A stretch of DNA of 64,000 nt from Mycobacterium kiyosense (GTDB lineage: Bacteria; Actinomycetota; Actinomycetes; Mycobacteriales; Mycobacteriaceae): contig AP025179.1 of NCBI GenBank assembly GCA_021654635.1, positions 248,001-312,000 on the forward strand. The letters are read 5' to 3'. Positions 16,327-25,072 of the stretch are shown here, in pieces (positions within the stretch are counted from its first letter, which is position 1; every line of letters starts with the position of its first letter). The notes under the pieces were generated by a model, which saw nothing but the letters and a program-made list of their open reading frames with translations, ran no database searches and was not told the origin of the DNA. Both the position numbers and the translations under genes were made by a program.

Positions 16327-18666
16327 GTGCCCCTCGAGGCGCCCTTCGCCGGGTGGCGGGTGCTGGAGATGTCCAACGGCATCGCCGCGGCCTACGCCGC
16401 CAAGATGTTCACCGACGCGGGTGCCGACGTGGTGAAAGTCGAATCCGCGCAGGGGGATCGGCTGCGCGGATGGTCTGCTGCAGGTGGGCCGCCGGGCGCC
16501 TTGTTCGGCTATCTGGCGGCCGGAAAGCGCTCGGTTCTCGATCACGATGAAGCAGCGGTTGTGGCGCTGCTGGCCGGCGCCGACGTGGTGTTCACCGACC
16601 TGACCGATGGTTGGACGCTGGACGGGCTGGCCGCGCGAACCGGCCCGTCGGCGGTGGTCGTCGCGGTGACGCCGTTCGGGACGACGGGGCCCTACGTGGA
16701 CGAACAAGTCGTCGCCAACGAGTTCATCCTGCAAGCCCTGTGCGGGTCGACGGCCGGGCGTGGGTGGCCCGGTGACGAGCCCGTGCAAGCGGGTGGCCGG
16801 CTGGGCGAGTGGCTGGCGGGTACCTTCGCCGCGGCGGTCGGCGCCGCGGCCACGCGACATGCCGTCCGCGGTGGGCGCGCAGAAGTGATCGACGTCTCGA
16901 CCTACGAGGCCATGGCGATTGCGATGGGTGGTTTGCCCGCCATGTCCGCCAGCGTGCTGGGTGCGGATTCGCTGCTGGTGTCACGAAGTCTGGAGTTGCC
17001 GTCGATCGTCCCCACCGCCGACGGCATGGTCGGATTCTGCACCATCACCGCGCAGCAGTTCCAGGACTTCCTGGTGCTGATCGAGCGGGAAGACCTGATC
17101 GACGACGCCGAACTGGCGACGTTCGACGGCCGAATCGCGCGCCGCGGCGAGTTCCTCGACATGGTCACCAAGTGGACCAGCAGCCGCACCACCCAAGAGA
17201 TCGTCGAACTGGCGGTGGCGTTCCGAATTCCGGTGGCGCCCATCGCAACCCCGGCCACGCTGCCCGACATCGATCATTTCGTGCAACGGGGCGTCTTCGT
17301 CGAGTCCGAACTCGGTGTGCTGCAGCCCCGGGTGCCGTATCGGGGTGAACACCTCACCACCCGTGCGCCCGGCAGCCCCCCCGATCTGGGCGCCGACACC
17401 GGTCGCATCGACTGGCCGCCGCGCCTTGTAGGGCCCGAATCTGTTGATCCCCGGCAACTTCCGCTATCAGACGTCCGCGTGACCGACCTGACTGCGTTCT
17501 GGGCCGGACCGGTCGCCACCCAGTTCCTCGGCAGCCTAGGCGCCGACGTCATCAAGGTGGAGGGAGTGCGGCGGCCCGACGGCATGCGATTCTCGGCCGG
17601 TCGCCCGCCCGACTGGGACCAATGGTGGGAATGGGGCCCGGTGTTCCTGTGCAGCAACAACAACAAACGTGGCATCAGCGTCGAACTGGGCACCGAGGGC
17701 GGGCGGTCCGTGGCGCTGGACCTGATATCGACGAGCGACCTCGTCCTGGAGAACTTCTCGCCGCGGGTGATGGGCAACTTCCGCCTGGAGTGGGACGCGG
17801 TGTGTGCCGCCAACCCGCGCGCGGTCATGGTGCGGATGCCGGCCTTCGGGTTGGACGGTCCGTGGCGCGACCGGGTCGGCTTCGCCCAAACCATGGAACA
17901 GGCGACCGGCATGGCGTGGATGACCGGGCACGCCGACGGCCCGCCGCTGATTCCGCGCGGGGTCTGCGACCCGATCGCGGGACTGCATGCCGCATTCGCC
18001 GCGGTGGCCGGCCTGGTGGTGCGCGACCGCGACGGCATCGGCGTCCACGTGGAGTCCACGATGGTGGAGTCCGCCCTGAACGTCGCCGCGGAGATGCTGG
18101 TGGAATACTCGCGCAACGGAATCGAGTTGCGCCGCCAGGGGAATCGTGGCCCCGGAGCCAGCCCACAGGGTGTGTATCGGTGCCAGGGTGAGGACGAGTG
18201 GGTCGCGCTGTCAGCCATCGACGATGCCGGCCGCACCGGTCTGGCCCGGCTGATCGGCAGGCCTGAGGCGCATCAGGGCGAAACCTGGTGGCGGGAGCGC
18301 GCCGACGAGGTCGATAAGTTGATCGAGGACTGGACGGCGCACCACACCGTTGCGCAGGCGGTGCGGGAGCTGCGCTGCGCCGGGGTTGCCGCGGCGCCGC
18401 TGGTCGCGGCGGCCGGGCTGCTCGCCGACCCGCAGCTGCTGGCCCGCGGATTCTGGGAACGGATGGACCATCCCGTCGTGGGCTCGTTTCTTTGCACCGG
18501 AATGCCTTTCGAGTTCCTCGGCAGGCCCCGGCGTTGGCTCCGCCGGGTATCGCCGCTCTACGGTCAGCACACGCACGAGGTGTTGTCCGGCCTGGGGTAT
18601 GGGGCAGGGGATCTGACCCGGCTGTCCGAATCGGGGGTCACCGCCGCCCGGCCGGCGGGACTGTGA
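16327..18666 (+). CDS. Tandem class III CoA-transferase (CaiB/BaiF fold, two domains)
   Basis: A 779-residue protein containing two complete family III CoA-transferase units. Unit 1 has FTDAGADVVKVE (about 27-38) and unit 2 has FLGSLGADVIKVEG (about 400-413). The second unit keeps the conserved Asp in CDPIAGLHAAFA, the residue that forms the aspartyl-CoA intermediate. The matching segment of unit 1 reads RLGEWLAGTFAAA, with Glu in that place, so unit 1 may be structural or altered. The GTG start 16327 lies 3 bp after the amidohydrolase stop. Likely role: move CoA between carboxylic acids to activate a substrate for the surrounding beta-oxidation-type enzymes. Confidence 0.9.
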   Translation: MPLEAPFAGWRVLEMSNGIAAAYAAKMFTDAGADVVKVESAQGDRLRGWSAAGGPPGALFGYLAAGKRSVLDHDEAAVVALLAGADVVFTDLTDGWTLDGLAARTGPSAVVVAVTPFGTTGPYVDEQVVANEFILQALCGSTAGRGWPGDEPVQAGGRLGEWLAGTFAAAVGAAATRHAVRGGRAEVIDVSTYEAMAIAMGGLPAMSASVLGADSLLVSRSLELPSIVPTADGMVGFCTITAQQFQDFLVLIEREDLIDDAELATFDGRIARRGEFLDMVTKWTSSRTTQEIVELAVAFRIPVAPIATPATLPDIDHFVQRGVFVESELGVLQPRVPYRGEHLTTRAPGSPPDLGADTGRIDWPPRLVGPESVDPRQLPLSDVRVTDLTAFWAGPVATQFLGSLGADVIKVEGVRRPDGMRFSAGRPPDWDQWWEWGPVFLCSNNNKRGISVELGTEGGRSVALDLISTSDLVLENFSPRVMGNFRLEWDAVCAANPRAVMVRMPAFGLDGPWRDRVGFAQTMEQATGMAWMTGHADGPPLIPRGVCDPIAGLHAAFAAVAGLVVRDRDGIGVHVESTMVESALNVAAEMLVEYSRNGIELRRQGNRGPGASPQGVYRCQGEDEWVALSAIDDAGRTGLARLIGRPEAHQGETWWRERADEVDKLIEDWTAHHTVAQAVRELRCAGVAAAPLVAAAGLLADPQLLARGFWERMDHPVVGSFLCTGMPFEFLGRPRRWLRRVSPLYGQHTHEVLSGLGYGAGDLTRLSESGVTAARPAGL

Positions 18667-18667
18667 C

Positions 18668-18997
18668 GTGGCCGTCACGCTCTGTGTGCCGCCGCGTGCC
18701 GGTGAGCTGTGCGCGCCGGTGCGATTCCTGCTGCGCCAGGACTCGGTGGTGATGGAATTGACTGCCCGGCATCGCATTACCAGCGTCGAGTGGGATGAGC
18801 GCGAGCGTGCGGTGGCAATGGTCGTGGAGATCACCGACCCGCAGACCGCGCGGCCGGTGGACGTGCGGATCGACGTCGTCGACGCCGGTGCGGGATCCGC
18901 CGGAGTCCGGTGCACGACGATCGGGCGGATAACGCGTGACGGAAGGGAATACGACGTCGTGGGAACCTATCTCGGCGTTGTCGCGGACGAAAACTGA
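18668..18997 (+). CDS. Conserved-looking hypothetical protein in the acyl-CoA operon
   Basis: A 109-residue protein not recognised as a named family. The GTG start is 1 bp after the CoA-transferase stop, and the next gene, ltp, starts 15 bp downstream, so it is inside the operon. The sequence is beta-strand rich (VVMELTARHRITSVEWDERE, AMVVEITDPQTARPVDVRIDVVD, REYDVVGTYLGVV), suggesting a small beta-barrel or sandwich. It has no signal peptide or membrane helix. A role as accessory or binding partner of the Ltp/CoA-transferase system is a guess from position. Confidence 0.7.
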   Translation: MAVTLCVPPRAGELCAPVRFLLRQDSVVMELTARHRITSVEWDERERAVAMVVEITDPQTARPVDVRIDVVDAGAGSAGVRCTTIGRITRDGREYDVVGTYLGVVADEN

Positions 18998-19012
18998 AGG
19001 AGTGAGATCGGT

Positions 19013-20185
19013 TTGAGCGCGAACAAGCGCACCGCAGCCATCGTCGGGGTGTACAACACCGCGCAGGGCCGGCGACTGGACGGACATACCAGCCGGGGAC
19101 TGGCCGTCGAGGCCATCCGGGGGGCACTCGAGGACGCCGGCCTGACCCTCGACGATGTGGACGGAATCAGCGCCAGCCCGCAGTCGACCGCGCTGATCTA
19201 CGACCTGCGCCTCGGCCCGGCCTGGCAGGGCATGGGCTTCGGTGTCGGCATGATCACCGAGGCGGCCACCGCTATCGAACACGGCATGGCCGATGTCGTG
19301 GTGCTCGTCGCCGCGCAGGCCGGGGAATATCGCGACCACGAGGCCACCGCGCCCTGGACGCGGCCGGAGAACGAATTCGTCGCGCCTTGGGGGATGTTCA
19401 CCACCGCCGAGTTCGCGCTCATCGCCCGCCGCCACATGCACGTCTACGGCACCACGCGGGAGCAACTGTCCACGGTCGCCGCCACCATCCGCAACAACGG
19501 CTCACGTAACCCGGAAGCTGTTTACTACCAACGAGGTCCGTTCACCACCGACGACATCACCGCCTCCCGGCTCATCGCCGACCCGTTCCATCTGCTCGAT
19601 TGTGCGACCACCTCGGAGGGTGGTTGCGCGCTGGTGGTGGCGAACCTGGAGACCGTCGGCGACAAGGCTACGAAATCTCGTCAACCCATCTACATTCTGG
19701 GCAGCGGCGCGGACTTCCACGGCCCGTCCTATCAGCACCCGCCGGCCTGGGATCTGGGCGGGCGCCGGCGTGATCACGTGAATGGCGTGGTGGGTCGCCG
19801 TGCCGCCGACCGCGCGTTCGCCCACGCCGGCCTGCGCCGCGACGACGTGGACGTACTGGAACTGTATGACCCCTTCTCGTTCGAGATCATTCGTCAACTG
19901 GAGGCGTTCGGGTTCTGCGGTGAGGGCGAGGGTGGGCCGTTCGTCGCCGCCGGTCACATTGCCGTCGACGGCAGTCATCCGATCACCACCGACGGCGGAA
20001 CCATGTCGTTCAGCCATGCCGGGGCCAATCCGCAGATGATGCAGCGCGCGATCCGGGCCGTGCAGCAGTTGCGGGGTGAGGCCGGTGACCTGCAGGTCCC
20101 GAACGCACGTATTGCGTTGTGCAGCAACGGGGGAGCCGGAGCACTGTTCACCACCGTCCTGCTACTGGGAGACGAGCCGAGATGA
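19013..20185 (+). CDS. Thiolase-fold lipid-transfer protein (second Ltp)
   Basis: A 390-residue thiolase-like protein, the second in this block. N-terminal AAIVGVYNTAQGRRLDGHTSRGLAVEAIRGAL is the family opening. DAGLTLDDVDGISASPQST and ELYDPFSFEIIRQLEAFGFC match the Ltp group, and the C-terminal NGGAGALFTTVLLLG replaces the classical thiolase active-site ending. It uses a TTG start at 19013, preceded by GAAGGAGTGAG (a strong ribosome binding site), which supports the unusual start codon. It overlaps the following DUF35 gene by 4 bp. As with the first pair, a retro-aldolase or hydratase-coupled role on acyl-CoA is inferred. Confidence 0.9.
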   Translation: MSANKRTAAIVGVYNTAQGRRLDGHTSRGLAVEAIRGALEDAGLTLDDVDGISASPQSTALIYDLRLGPAWQGMGFGVGMITEAATAIEHGMADVVVLVAAQAGEYRDHEATAPWTRPENEFVAPWGMFTTAEFALIARRHMHVYGTTREQLSTVAATIRNNGSRNPEAVYYQRGPFTTDDITASRLIADPFHLLDCATTSEGGCALVVANLETVGDKATKSRQPIYILGSGADFHGPSYQHPPAWDLGGRRRDHVNGVVGRRAADRAFAHAGLRRDDVDVLELYDPFSFEIIRQLEAFGFCGEGEGGPFVAAGHIAVDGSHPITTDGGTMSFSHAGANPQMMQRAIRAVQQLRGEAGDLQVPNARIALCSNGGAGALFTTVLLLGDEPR

Positions 20186-20613
20186 AGTCTGAGAGCATGT
20201 TGCGGCCACAGTCCGGGCCGGTGCCGCACGCCAATAGTGCGGTCAGCGGTCCGTTCTGGGCGGGTTGCCGGTCTCACGAGCTGCGCTACCAGCGGTGCGC
20301 AGCGTGCGGGCTGGCCAATTTCCCGCCGACCGAACACTGCCGCGAGTGCCTCTCGGCCGAGCTGCAGTGGACACAAAGTGGCGGATCAGGCGAGATCTAC
20401 AGCTGGACGGTGGTGCACCGGCCCGTCACCGCGGAGTTCGAACCCCCTTACGCACCAGCCATTGTCACCCTGGACGAGGGCTACCAGATGCTGACCAACA
20501 TCGTCGGAGTCGCACCGGAACAGCTGGCGATCGGGATGCCGGTGACGGTGCAGTTCCACGCCGTCGACGCCGACGTGACGCTGCCGTACTTCCGGCCGTC
20601 GGGGTCAACGTGA
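20182..20613 (+). CDS. DUF35 OB-fold protein with zinc ribbon
   Basis: A 143-residue protein with the full DUF35 layout. A rubredoxin-like zinc ribbon has Cys39, Cys42, Cys53 and Cys56 (RCAACG ... CREC), followed by the OB fold from GEIYSWTVVHRPVTAEF onward. Unlike the DUF35 protein at 11714 it keeps all four metal ligands. ATG 20182 overlaps the ltp stop (ATGA), and its own stop overlaps the PadR start, so translation is coupled through three genes. Probable obligate partner of the preceding Ltp. Confidence 0.92.
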   Translation: MKSESMLRPQSGPVPHANSAVSGPFWAGCRSHELRYQRCAACGLANFPPTEHCRECLSAELQWTQSGGSGEIYSWTVVHRPVTAEFEPPYAPAIVTLDEGYQMLTNIVGVAPEQLAIGMPVTVQFHAVDADVTLPYFRPSGST

Positions 20614-21335
20614 GCCCGGTCCGCACCGCCGGTGGCCTGCCGGTCACCGCGTACCTGGTGCTGGGCGTGCTGGCGGCCAACGACGAGCAGCTAACCGCCG
20701 GTGAGATCAAGATGCGCGCCGAGTTGTCGGTCGGGCACTTCTACTGGTCGCCGTCGGTCAGCCACGTGCGCCGCGAGCTCAGCAAACTGCTGGAAAGATC
20801 CATGGTCAGCGAGATCGACACCCGATCGGGCAAGCGGGCCATCACCGTGTACGAGACCACCGACGCCGGCCGGGATGCGTTGCGGCGCTGGGTACAACAC
20901 TTCCCGGGACAGGACCAGGTCGTCGTCAAACACCCCGTCATCCTGCGAACCTGGCTGGCGCGCGGCGAGGACCCGGACCGGGTGATCGACATGCTGGACC
21001 GTCATCTCGAGGCCACCCGGGCCAGGCTGGACGAGGCGCTGTGGTCGCGGGAACGATCCCGCGAAGTCGGCATCGTGGACGATCCCGACCAGCGCTACTC
21101 CTTCGCCGTCCTCGACTACGCGATCCGCGGGTTGTACGCGGAAATCTCCAACATCCAGCAGCTGCGCGACGAAATAGCTTCCGGCACAACGCGCGATCCG
21201 GTCAAGCGGGTGCGCCGGCCCAAGGGGCAGCTGCGGCGCCGCGGCGGCGCCGGACGTCCGGGCGCCGAGCCTGACCAGACCGCCGTCAACGGCAAGCAGC
21301 GCTCCGGTGAAGAACCCCGAGCCGGCTCCGGATAA
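20610..21335 (+). CDS. PadR-family transcriptional regulator with an abnormal C-terminus
   Basis: A 241-residue regulator as read. The winged-helix domain is clear in the first 90 residues (TAYLVLGVLAANDEQLTAGEIKMRAEL, HVRRELSKLLERSMVSEI, KRAITVYETTDAGRDALRRW), followed by the helical PadR C-terminal domain ending near LYAEISNIQQLRDEI. The last 50 residues are low-complexity Arg/Gly/Pro and lie antisense to a recognisable SDR fragment, so the original stop has probably been lost by a recombination or deletion. The GTG start overlaps the DUF35 stop by 4 bp. Likely the regulator of this operon. Confidence 0.85.
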   Translation: MSPVRTAGGLPVTAYLVLGVLAANDEQLTAGEIKMRAELSVGHFYWSPSVSHVRRELSKLLERSMVSEIDTRSGKRAITVYETTDAGRDALRRWVQHFPGQDQVVVKHPVILRTWLARGEDPDRVIDMLDRHLEATRARLDEALWSRERSREVGIVDDPDQRYSFAVLDYAIRGLYAEISNIQQLRDEIASGTTRDPVKRVRRPKGQLRRRGGAGRPGAEPDQTAVNGKQRSGEEPRAGSG

Positions 21336-21407
21336 CAACACCAGCACGGGGCCCAGATCACGGGACGGGTCGCCCAGCGCACCGCCGAGCGGGACGGCAG
21401 GGTGATT
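21264..21407 (-). pseudogene. C-terminal remnant of a short-chain dehydrogenase
   Basis: On the minus strand, 48 residues read as a typical SDR C-terminus: PLGGALGDPSRDLGPVL then LLSGAGSGFFTGALLAVDGG, where GDPxxDLGPxxxFL and TGxxLxVDGG are the standard end motifs. No start, Rossmann motif or YxxxK exists on either side, and the segment lies under the strange C-terminus of PadR. It is the trace of a deleted gene and marks a rearrangement boundary. Confidence 0.7.
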
Positions 21408-21446
21408 ACTGAGGAAATTTTCCTTTGCTGACCGATATCGTAATTC

Positions 21447-23372
21447 GTGGATGGGGGCGAATCGGCTCTGGTAGCCGCGGGACGGGCTTGGGCTGCGGAG
21501 CAAGAGCGTAAGTTTCCGGATTGGGTGGACCGGTTCGGGTGCGCAGACCCCAGCCTCTGGAACTTCGGCAGCGCCTCACTGGATCAGTTGACGTACAACA
21601 TCTTTCACTGTTACCCCAGCATGCGAGCACTGGATGATTCGGGCAACGCGCAGTTCGTCGAAGGAGCCACCTGGTACCTCGGCGAGATCGTCCGACGCAG
21701 CAACCCGCGCACACTGCGCTGGACCGAATCCATTTTCGAGTATTCCGGTGGCCGGTTCATCGTGCAGCCGACGGCCAAAACCCGTGCCGCCGAGTACGTC
21801 TCGCCGCAAGCCAGTCTGCGTAATGTCGCGATGTCAGGCGACCCGCTTACCCTGCCCCGCACTTATCGCCCCTACATCGACACTGCGAACCGACCATCGT
21901 GGCAGTTCAGCCCGTCCGACATCTACCAACGCGGAACCGGCGTGTGGACCTGGGACTCGGCGACCGAGCGGTGGTTGTCGACCCGCGACCTCTGGCGCAA
22001 CGGTATAGCCGAACTACTGGCAGTCCTGGCGCCGCGGCTCCCCGGCATCGCACTGGACTACTCACCTGCCTCATTGGCAGCTGTCGAACAATTCGCCTGC
22101 ACAGATGCCGTGGCGACCGACCCCGCGCTTCGTTCCGCGGTGATCGCTTACCTGGGAGAGAGCCTGCTGCGCACCGGTGACGGCAGGTGGATCTGGGACG
22201 ACCACCCCGGCTCGATCACCTACGGCTACCCGCTGGTCAAACCCTACCTGGGCGCGGCCGTGTCCCCGGCGCATGTGCTGGAATACGCGCGGACCTGGCC
22301 AGATGGGCGAAACTTTGCGCGGTTACACGAAGCCTGGTCGGCCGCGGTCGAGGGCTACCGCGATCGCAATCTGCTACACCTGCTGACCAGGGAATCGACA
22401 CCCGGTATCGATGGCCCGGATCCGGTTGCACCGGGCGAGGCGTGGGCCGGTCTGCAGCGCGCGCGCTTTCCCGAGTGGATCGAAAGATTCGGCGCCGGCT
22501 ACGCCTGGGACTTCAGTGAGCAGTCGATGGACAGCCTGGCCGAACTGATCCTGCGGCATTGTCCTACCGGCAGCGCCATCCTCGACAGCGGCGCACCGAC
22601 TGAGTTTCTGGAGGGAGCGGTCTGGTACCTGGGCGAAACGTTGCACCGGGCTCGGCCGTCACGTTGGGTGCTGACCGATTTTGAGGCGCCGCGACTCGCG
22701 CGGTTGAGCATCATGGGGTATGCCAGTGAGGTACATCCGCTGGGTGAGTTCTTGATTCAAACATTGGACGGCGTGGTACGGCCCACCCGGATCTGGTACG
22801 GTCCGTCGGCACCGGCCAGTCATCCTGAGAGCTTGCGCTACACCTACAACCTCTGGCGTACCGGCGAAATGCGCTGGCGCATCGACGAATCCGTGAAGAG
22901 ACGTGAGCGCACGAAGCGCAAGCGGGCGCGTCGAGGTGTCGACGACGCTGATGTGCTCGCCGACTGGCTCGCCGAACGGCAAGCGGCTTTTCCGGGATGG
23001 GTGCAGCGGTACGGCGCCCAGCTGCGTTGGGACTTCAGCCCTGCGACGCTGGACGACCTCGAGGGAGTCATCTGGTCGCAGGCGGTGGCACCCGAGGAGT
23101 TGCTGCTGGACCCCGCCCGAGAAGACTTTCTGCTCGGTGCCGCCTGGTATCTCGGTGAAGTCGTTCGGCGGCAGAGGAATTCGGCGCGCTGGACTTACCA
23201 GCGAGACTTTGCGCCGGAGCCGAGCGTCGAATGGATGAACCCCGGCCCGGGAGTGGTCCTCGCCGGGGTGTACACCGACCTCGATCGACGCGGCGGCATT
23301 CTGCAGGGCTGGTATCGGTCCAGACTGGAGACCCTCGCCCGATACGCGGAGACAGACGACGTCGAATCGTAG
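21447..23372 (+). CDS. Unknown protein with four copies of a WYLGE-type repeat
   Basis: A 641-residue soluble protein that I do not recognise. A unit of roughly 70 residues recurs. It opens with FPxWVxRFG, then W[DN]F(S)xxS(L/M)xxL, a Cys-containing stretch, and (F/L)xxGAxWYLGExxxR. Clear copies begin near residues 20 (KFPDWVDRFG, WNFGS, EGATWYLGE), 335 (RFPEWIERFG, WDFSEQSMD, EGAVWYLGE) and 510 (AFPGWVQRYG, WDFSPATLD, LGAAWYLGE). A degenerate copy lies near 210 (LDYSPASLAAVEQF, VIAYLGESLLR). Repeats alternate with beta-rich linkers. There is no signal peptide or membrane helix. It starts with GTG 21447, just after the SDR remnant, suggesting insertion or shuffling at this spot. Function unknown. 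Confidence 0.8.
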   Translation: MDGGESALVAAGRAWAAEQERKFPDWVDRFGCADPSLWNFGSASLDQLTYNIFHCYPSMRALDDSGNAQFVEGATWYLGEIVRRSNPRTLRWTESIFEYSGGRFIVQPTAKTRAAEYVSPQASLRNVAMSGDPLTLPRTYRPYIDTANRPSWQFSPSDIYQRGTGVWTWDSATERWLSTRDLWRNGIAELLAVLAPRLPGIALDYSPASLAAVEQFACTDAVATDPALRSAVIAYLGESLLRTGDGRWIWDDHPGSITYGYPLVKPYLGAAVSPAHVLEYARTWPDGRNFARLHEAWSAAVEGYRDRNLLHLLTRESTPGIDGPDPVAPGEAWAGLQRARFPEWIERFGAGYAWDFSEQSMDSLAELILRHCPTGSAILDSGAPTEFLEGAVWYLGETLHRARPSRWVLTDFEAPRLARLSIMGYASEVHPLGEFLIQTLDGVVRPTRIWYGPSAPASHPESLRYTYNLWRTGEMRWRIDESVKRRERTKRKRARRGVDDADVLADWLAERQAAFPGWVQRYGAQLRWDFSPATLDDLEGVIWSQAVAPEELLLDPAREDFLLGAAWYLGEVVRRQRNSARWTYQRDFAPEPSVEWMNPGPGVVLAGVYTDLDRRGGILQGWYRSRLETLARYAETDDVES

Positions 23373-23451
23373 ATCGGCGGAGCTCTGTCGTCGAGCCGAC
23401 AGCACTGCCCGTGAGATCCGAGCGCGGCGCCGCCGACCGGCTGCGCACGGA

Positions 23452-23991
23452 TTACTTTGCCGCCGCGATACTTCGGCGGGCCAGTTCGGTGGCGATGTCA
23501 CACGGGTTGGGAAACGGCTTCCTGTTGAACTGGATCGACCATTCGAAGAAGTCGTCCTGGAACTGAATGGCGACGTCGCACAGCCGGGCGCCGAGCCGGT
23601 CGGTGGCCACGGCTACAAAGCCGCTGTGCCCGTCGACGGTGATGTTGTCGACCGACGTGCGCGTCAAGTCCTCGTTTCTGCGTTCCCGGCCGATGGGGCT
23701 GCCGCGGAACCAGCTGAATGAAAACCACGGACCGCTGATGCTGCCGTTGACCAGCCACTGACAGCCCAGTGAGTTACGGGCGGTGACCACCAGCCCGCCG
23801 GTGCCGGTCAACTGGGCCACGGTCTGGTCGCTCACGCCCCCGCATTCGGGGAAGAACGGCCCGTGGACGGCCTGCGTGGTGGTGTGTGAACCTTCCGGCG
23901 GCGCCGCCGGGCTGTCGCCGTGTGATCCGCCAGCGCACGCGGTCAGCACGGCGGCCAGGACCGCCGCCGGGATCACGCACCAACGACTCAT
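23452..23991 (-). CDS. lprB: LprB-like DUF3558 lipoprotein
   Basis: A 179-residue lipoprotein taking ATG 23991 as start (MSRWCVIPAAVLAAV). The lipobox is LTAC, about residue 19. The mature part matches what I know of M. tuberculosis LprB (Rv1274): HGPFFPECGGVSDQTVAQLT, NSLGCQW, SFSWFRGSPIGRER, DGHSGFVA, and the ending KPFPNPCDIATELARRSI, with conserved cysteines. LprB belongs to the DUF3558 family; the biochemical role is not established. In M. tuberculosis it is followed by lprC; here there is no second copy and a polysaccharide deacetylase gene lies upstream instead. Confidence 0.9.
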   Translation of the reverse strand: MSRWCVIPAAVLAAVLTACAGGSHGDSPAAPPEGSHTTTQAVHGPFFPECGGVSDQTVAQLTGTGGLVVTARNSLGCQWLVNGSISGPWFSFSWFRGSPIGRERRNEDLTRTSVDNITVDGHSGFVAVATDRLGARLCDVAIQFQDDFFEWSIQFNRKPFPNPCDIATELARRSIAAAK

Positions 23992-24039
23992 GTATAGAAC
24001 TGTGCCATCCATCGCGCGACCGGCGGTACCGCGCCAGAG

Positions 24040-24861
24040 CTAGGGCGTCTTGAGGAAAACGTCGTTGAGAGTGACGGTTCGGAGATTGCGTGCCCGGATG
24101 ATGTCGATCAGCTGCGGATAGACATGCGTCACCGGCAAGTGGTTGAGATGCCCGATCACGATGGCCTGCGGAGTGAAGTACTGATCGGCCATCTTCACGA
24201 TGTATTCCTCGGTGATCAGCGTCGAGTCCGACAGCGATCCCGACCACAGCACGGGCACGGTGTAGCCGAGGTCGGCGGCCACCGCGTCAACGGCCGCGTT
24301 GTGCTTGGCATAGGGCGGTCGCCAATACGGTTTGGCGCCAACACCGTAGGTCTTCTTCAGGAAGTCGTCGTTGCGGGTGAGTTGCTTGGCGATGTCGGCC
24401 TTGCTCAGCGTGGTCAGGTCGGGATGCGACCAGGTGTGGTTGCCGAGTTCGATCTGTCCGGAATCGACCAGCGGGCGCAGCGCTGCCAGGTTGTCGGTCC
24501 AGGAGTCGTACGTCCCGTTGACGAAGAAGGTCAGCCGGATGCCGGTGTCCTTCGCGAACTGGGTGTACGCGGCCACGACTTCGGAGTTGGTGCCGTCGTC
24601 GACCGTCAGCGCCAGCAGATCACCGCTGCCGGGGAGCTGGCTCAGTACACCGCCGCCGGGCAGCCGGACCCGGGAACTCGGGGGTGGCGGCGGCAGCAGA
24701 CCCGCAGCCGTCGGGGCGCGGGGTGGCGCGATCTCCGCGGCGGCGGGCGTCTGGGCGAACGTGCGCGGCTGGGGGTCGACCATGCATCGGGCAAGACCCA
24801 CGCTGGCCACGGTGGAGACGGCGAGGGATCCCAGGAAGCGGCGCCTGCTCAGTTCAGACAT
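24040..24861 (-). CDS. Tat-exported polysaccharide deacetylase (NodB domain)
   Basis: A 273-residue secreted enzyme with start ATG 24861 (MSELSRRRFLGSLA). The N-terminus has the twin-arginine motif RRRFLG followed by a hydrophobic stretch ending near ARCMVDP; the Cys may also serve as a lipidation site. After a Pro-rich linker comes the NodB domain: LTVDDG (metal Asp pair), LTFFVNGTY, the metal-binding GNHTWSHPDL, YWRPPYAKHN and the late IVIGHLNHLPVTH. These suggest de-N-acetylation of peptidoglycan or another envelope polysaccharide. A 48-bp gap separates it from lprB downstream on the same strand. Confidence 0.9.
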   Translation of the reverse strand: MSELSRRRFLGSLAVSTVASVGLARCMVDPQPRTFAQTPAAAEIAPPRAPTAAGLLPPPPPSSRVRLPGGGVLSQLPGSGDLLALTVDDGTNSEVVAAYTQFAKDTGIRLTFFVNGTYDSWTDNLAALRPLVDSGQIELGNHTWSHPDLTTLSKADIAKQLTRNDDFLKKTYGVGAKPYWRPPYAKHNAAVDAVAADLGYTVPVLWSGSLSDSTLITEEYIVKMADQYFTPQAIVIGHLNHLPVTHVYPQLIDIIRARNLRTVTLNDVFLKTP

Positions 24862-25072
24862 TCGACGGCCACAATCGAGCATGCCTGCGACCCGGTGCGC
24901 CACGAAGCAGGCAGACCCGCATTCGGGTTGCCAGGGTTGACACGCGACGACACCACAGCAGCGAACCGTACCATGACCAGCGTCGATAACCCGCGTTGGG
25001 AGCGGGCGGGTCGCTTGGCGTCGTCGATTCGGCCACAGCCGGGTGGGTACTCACCTGACGAAACGAGAGGAC

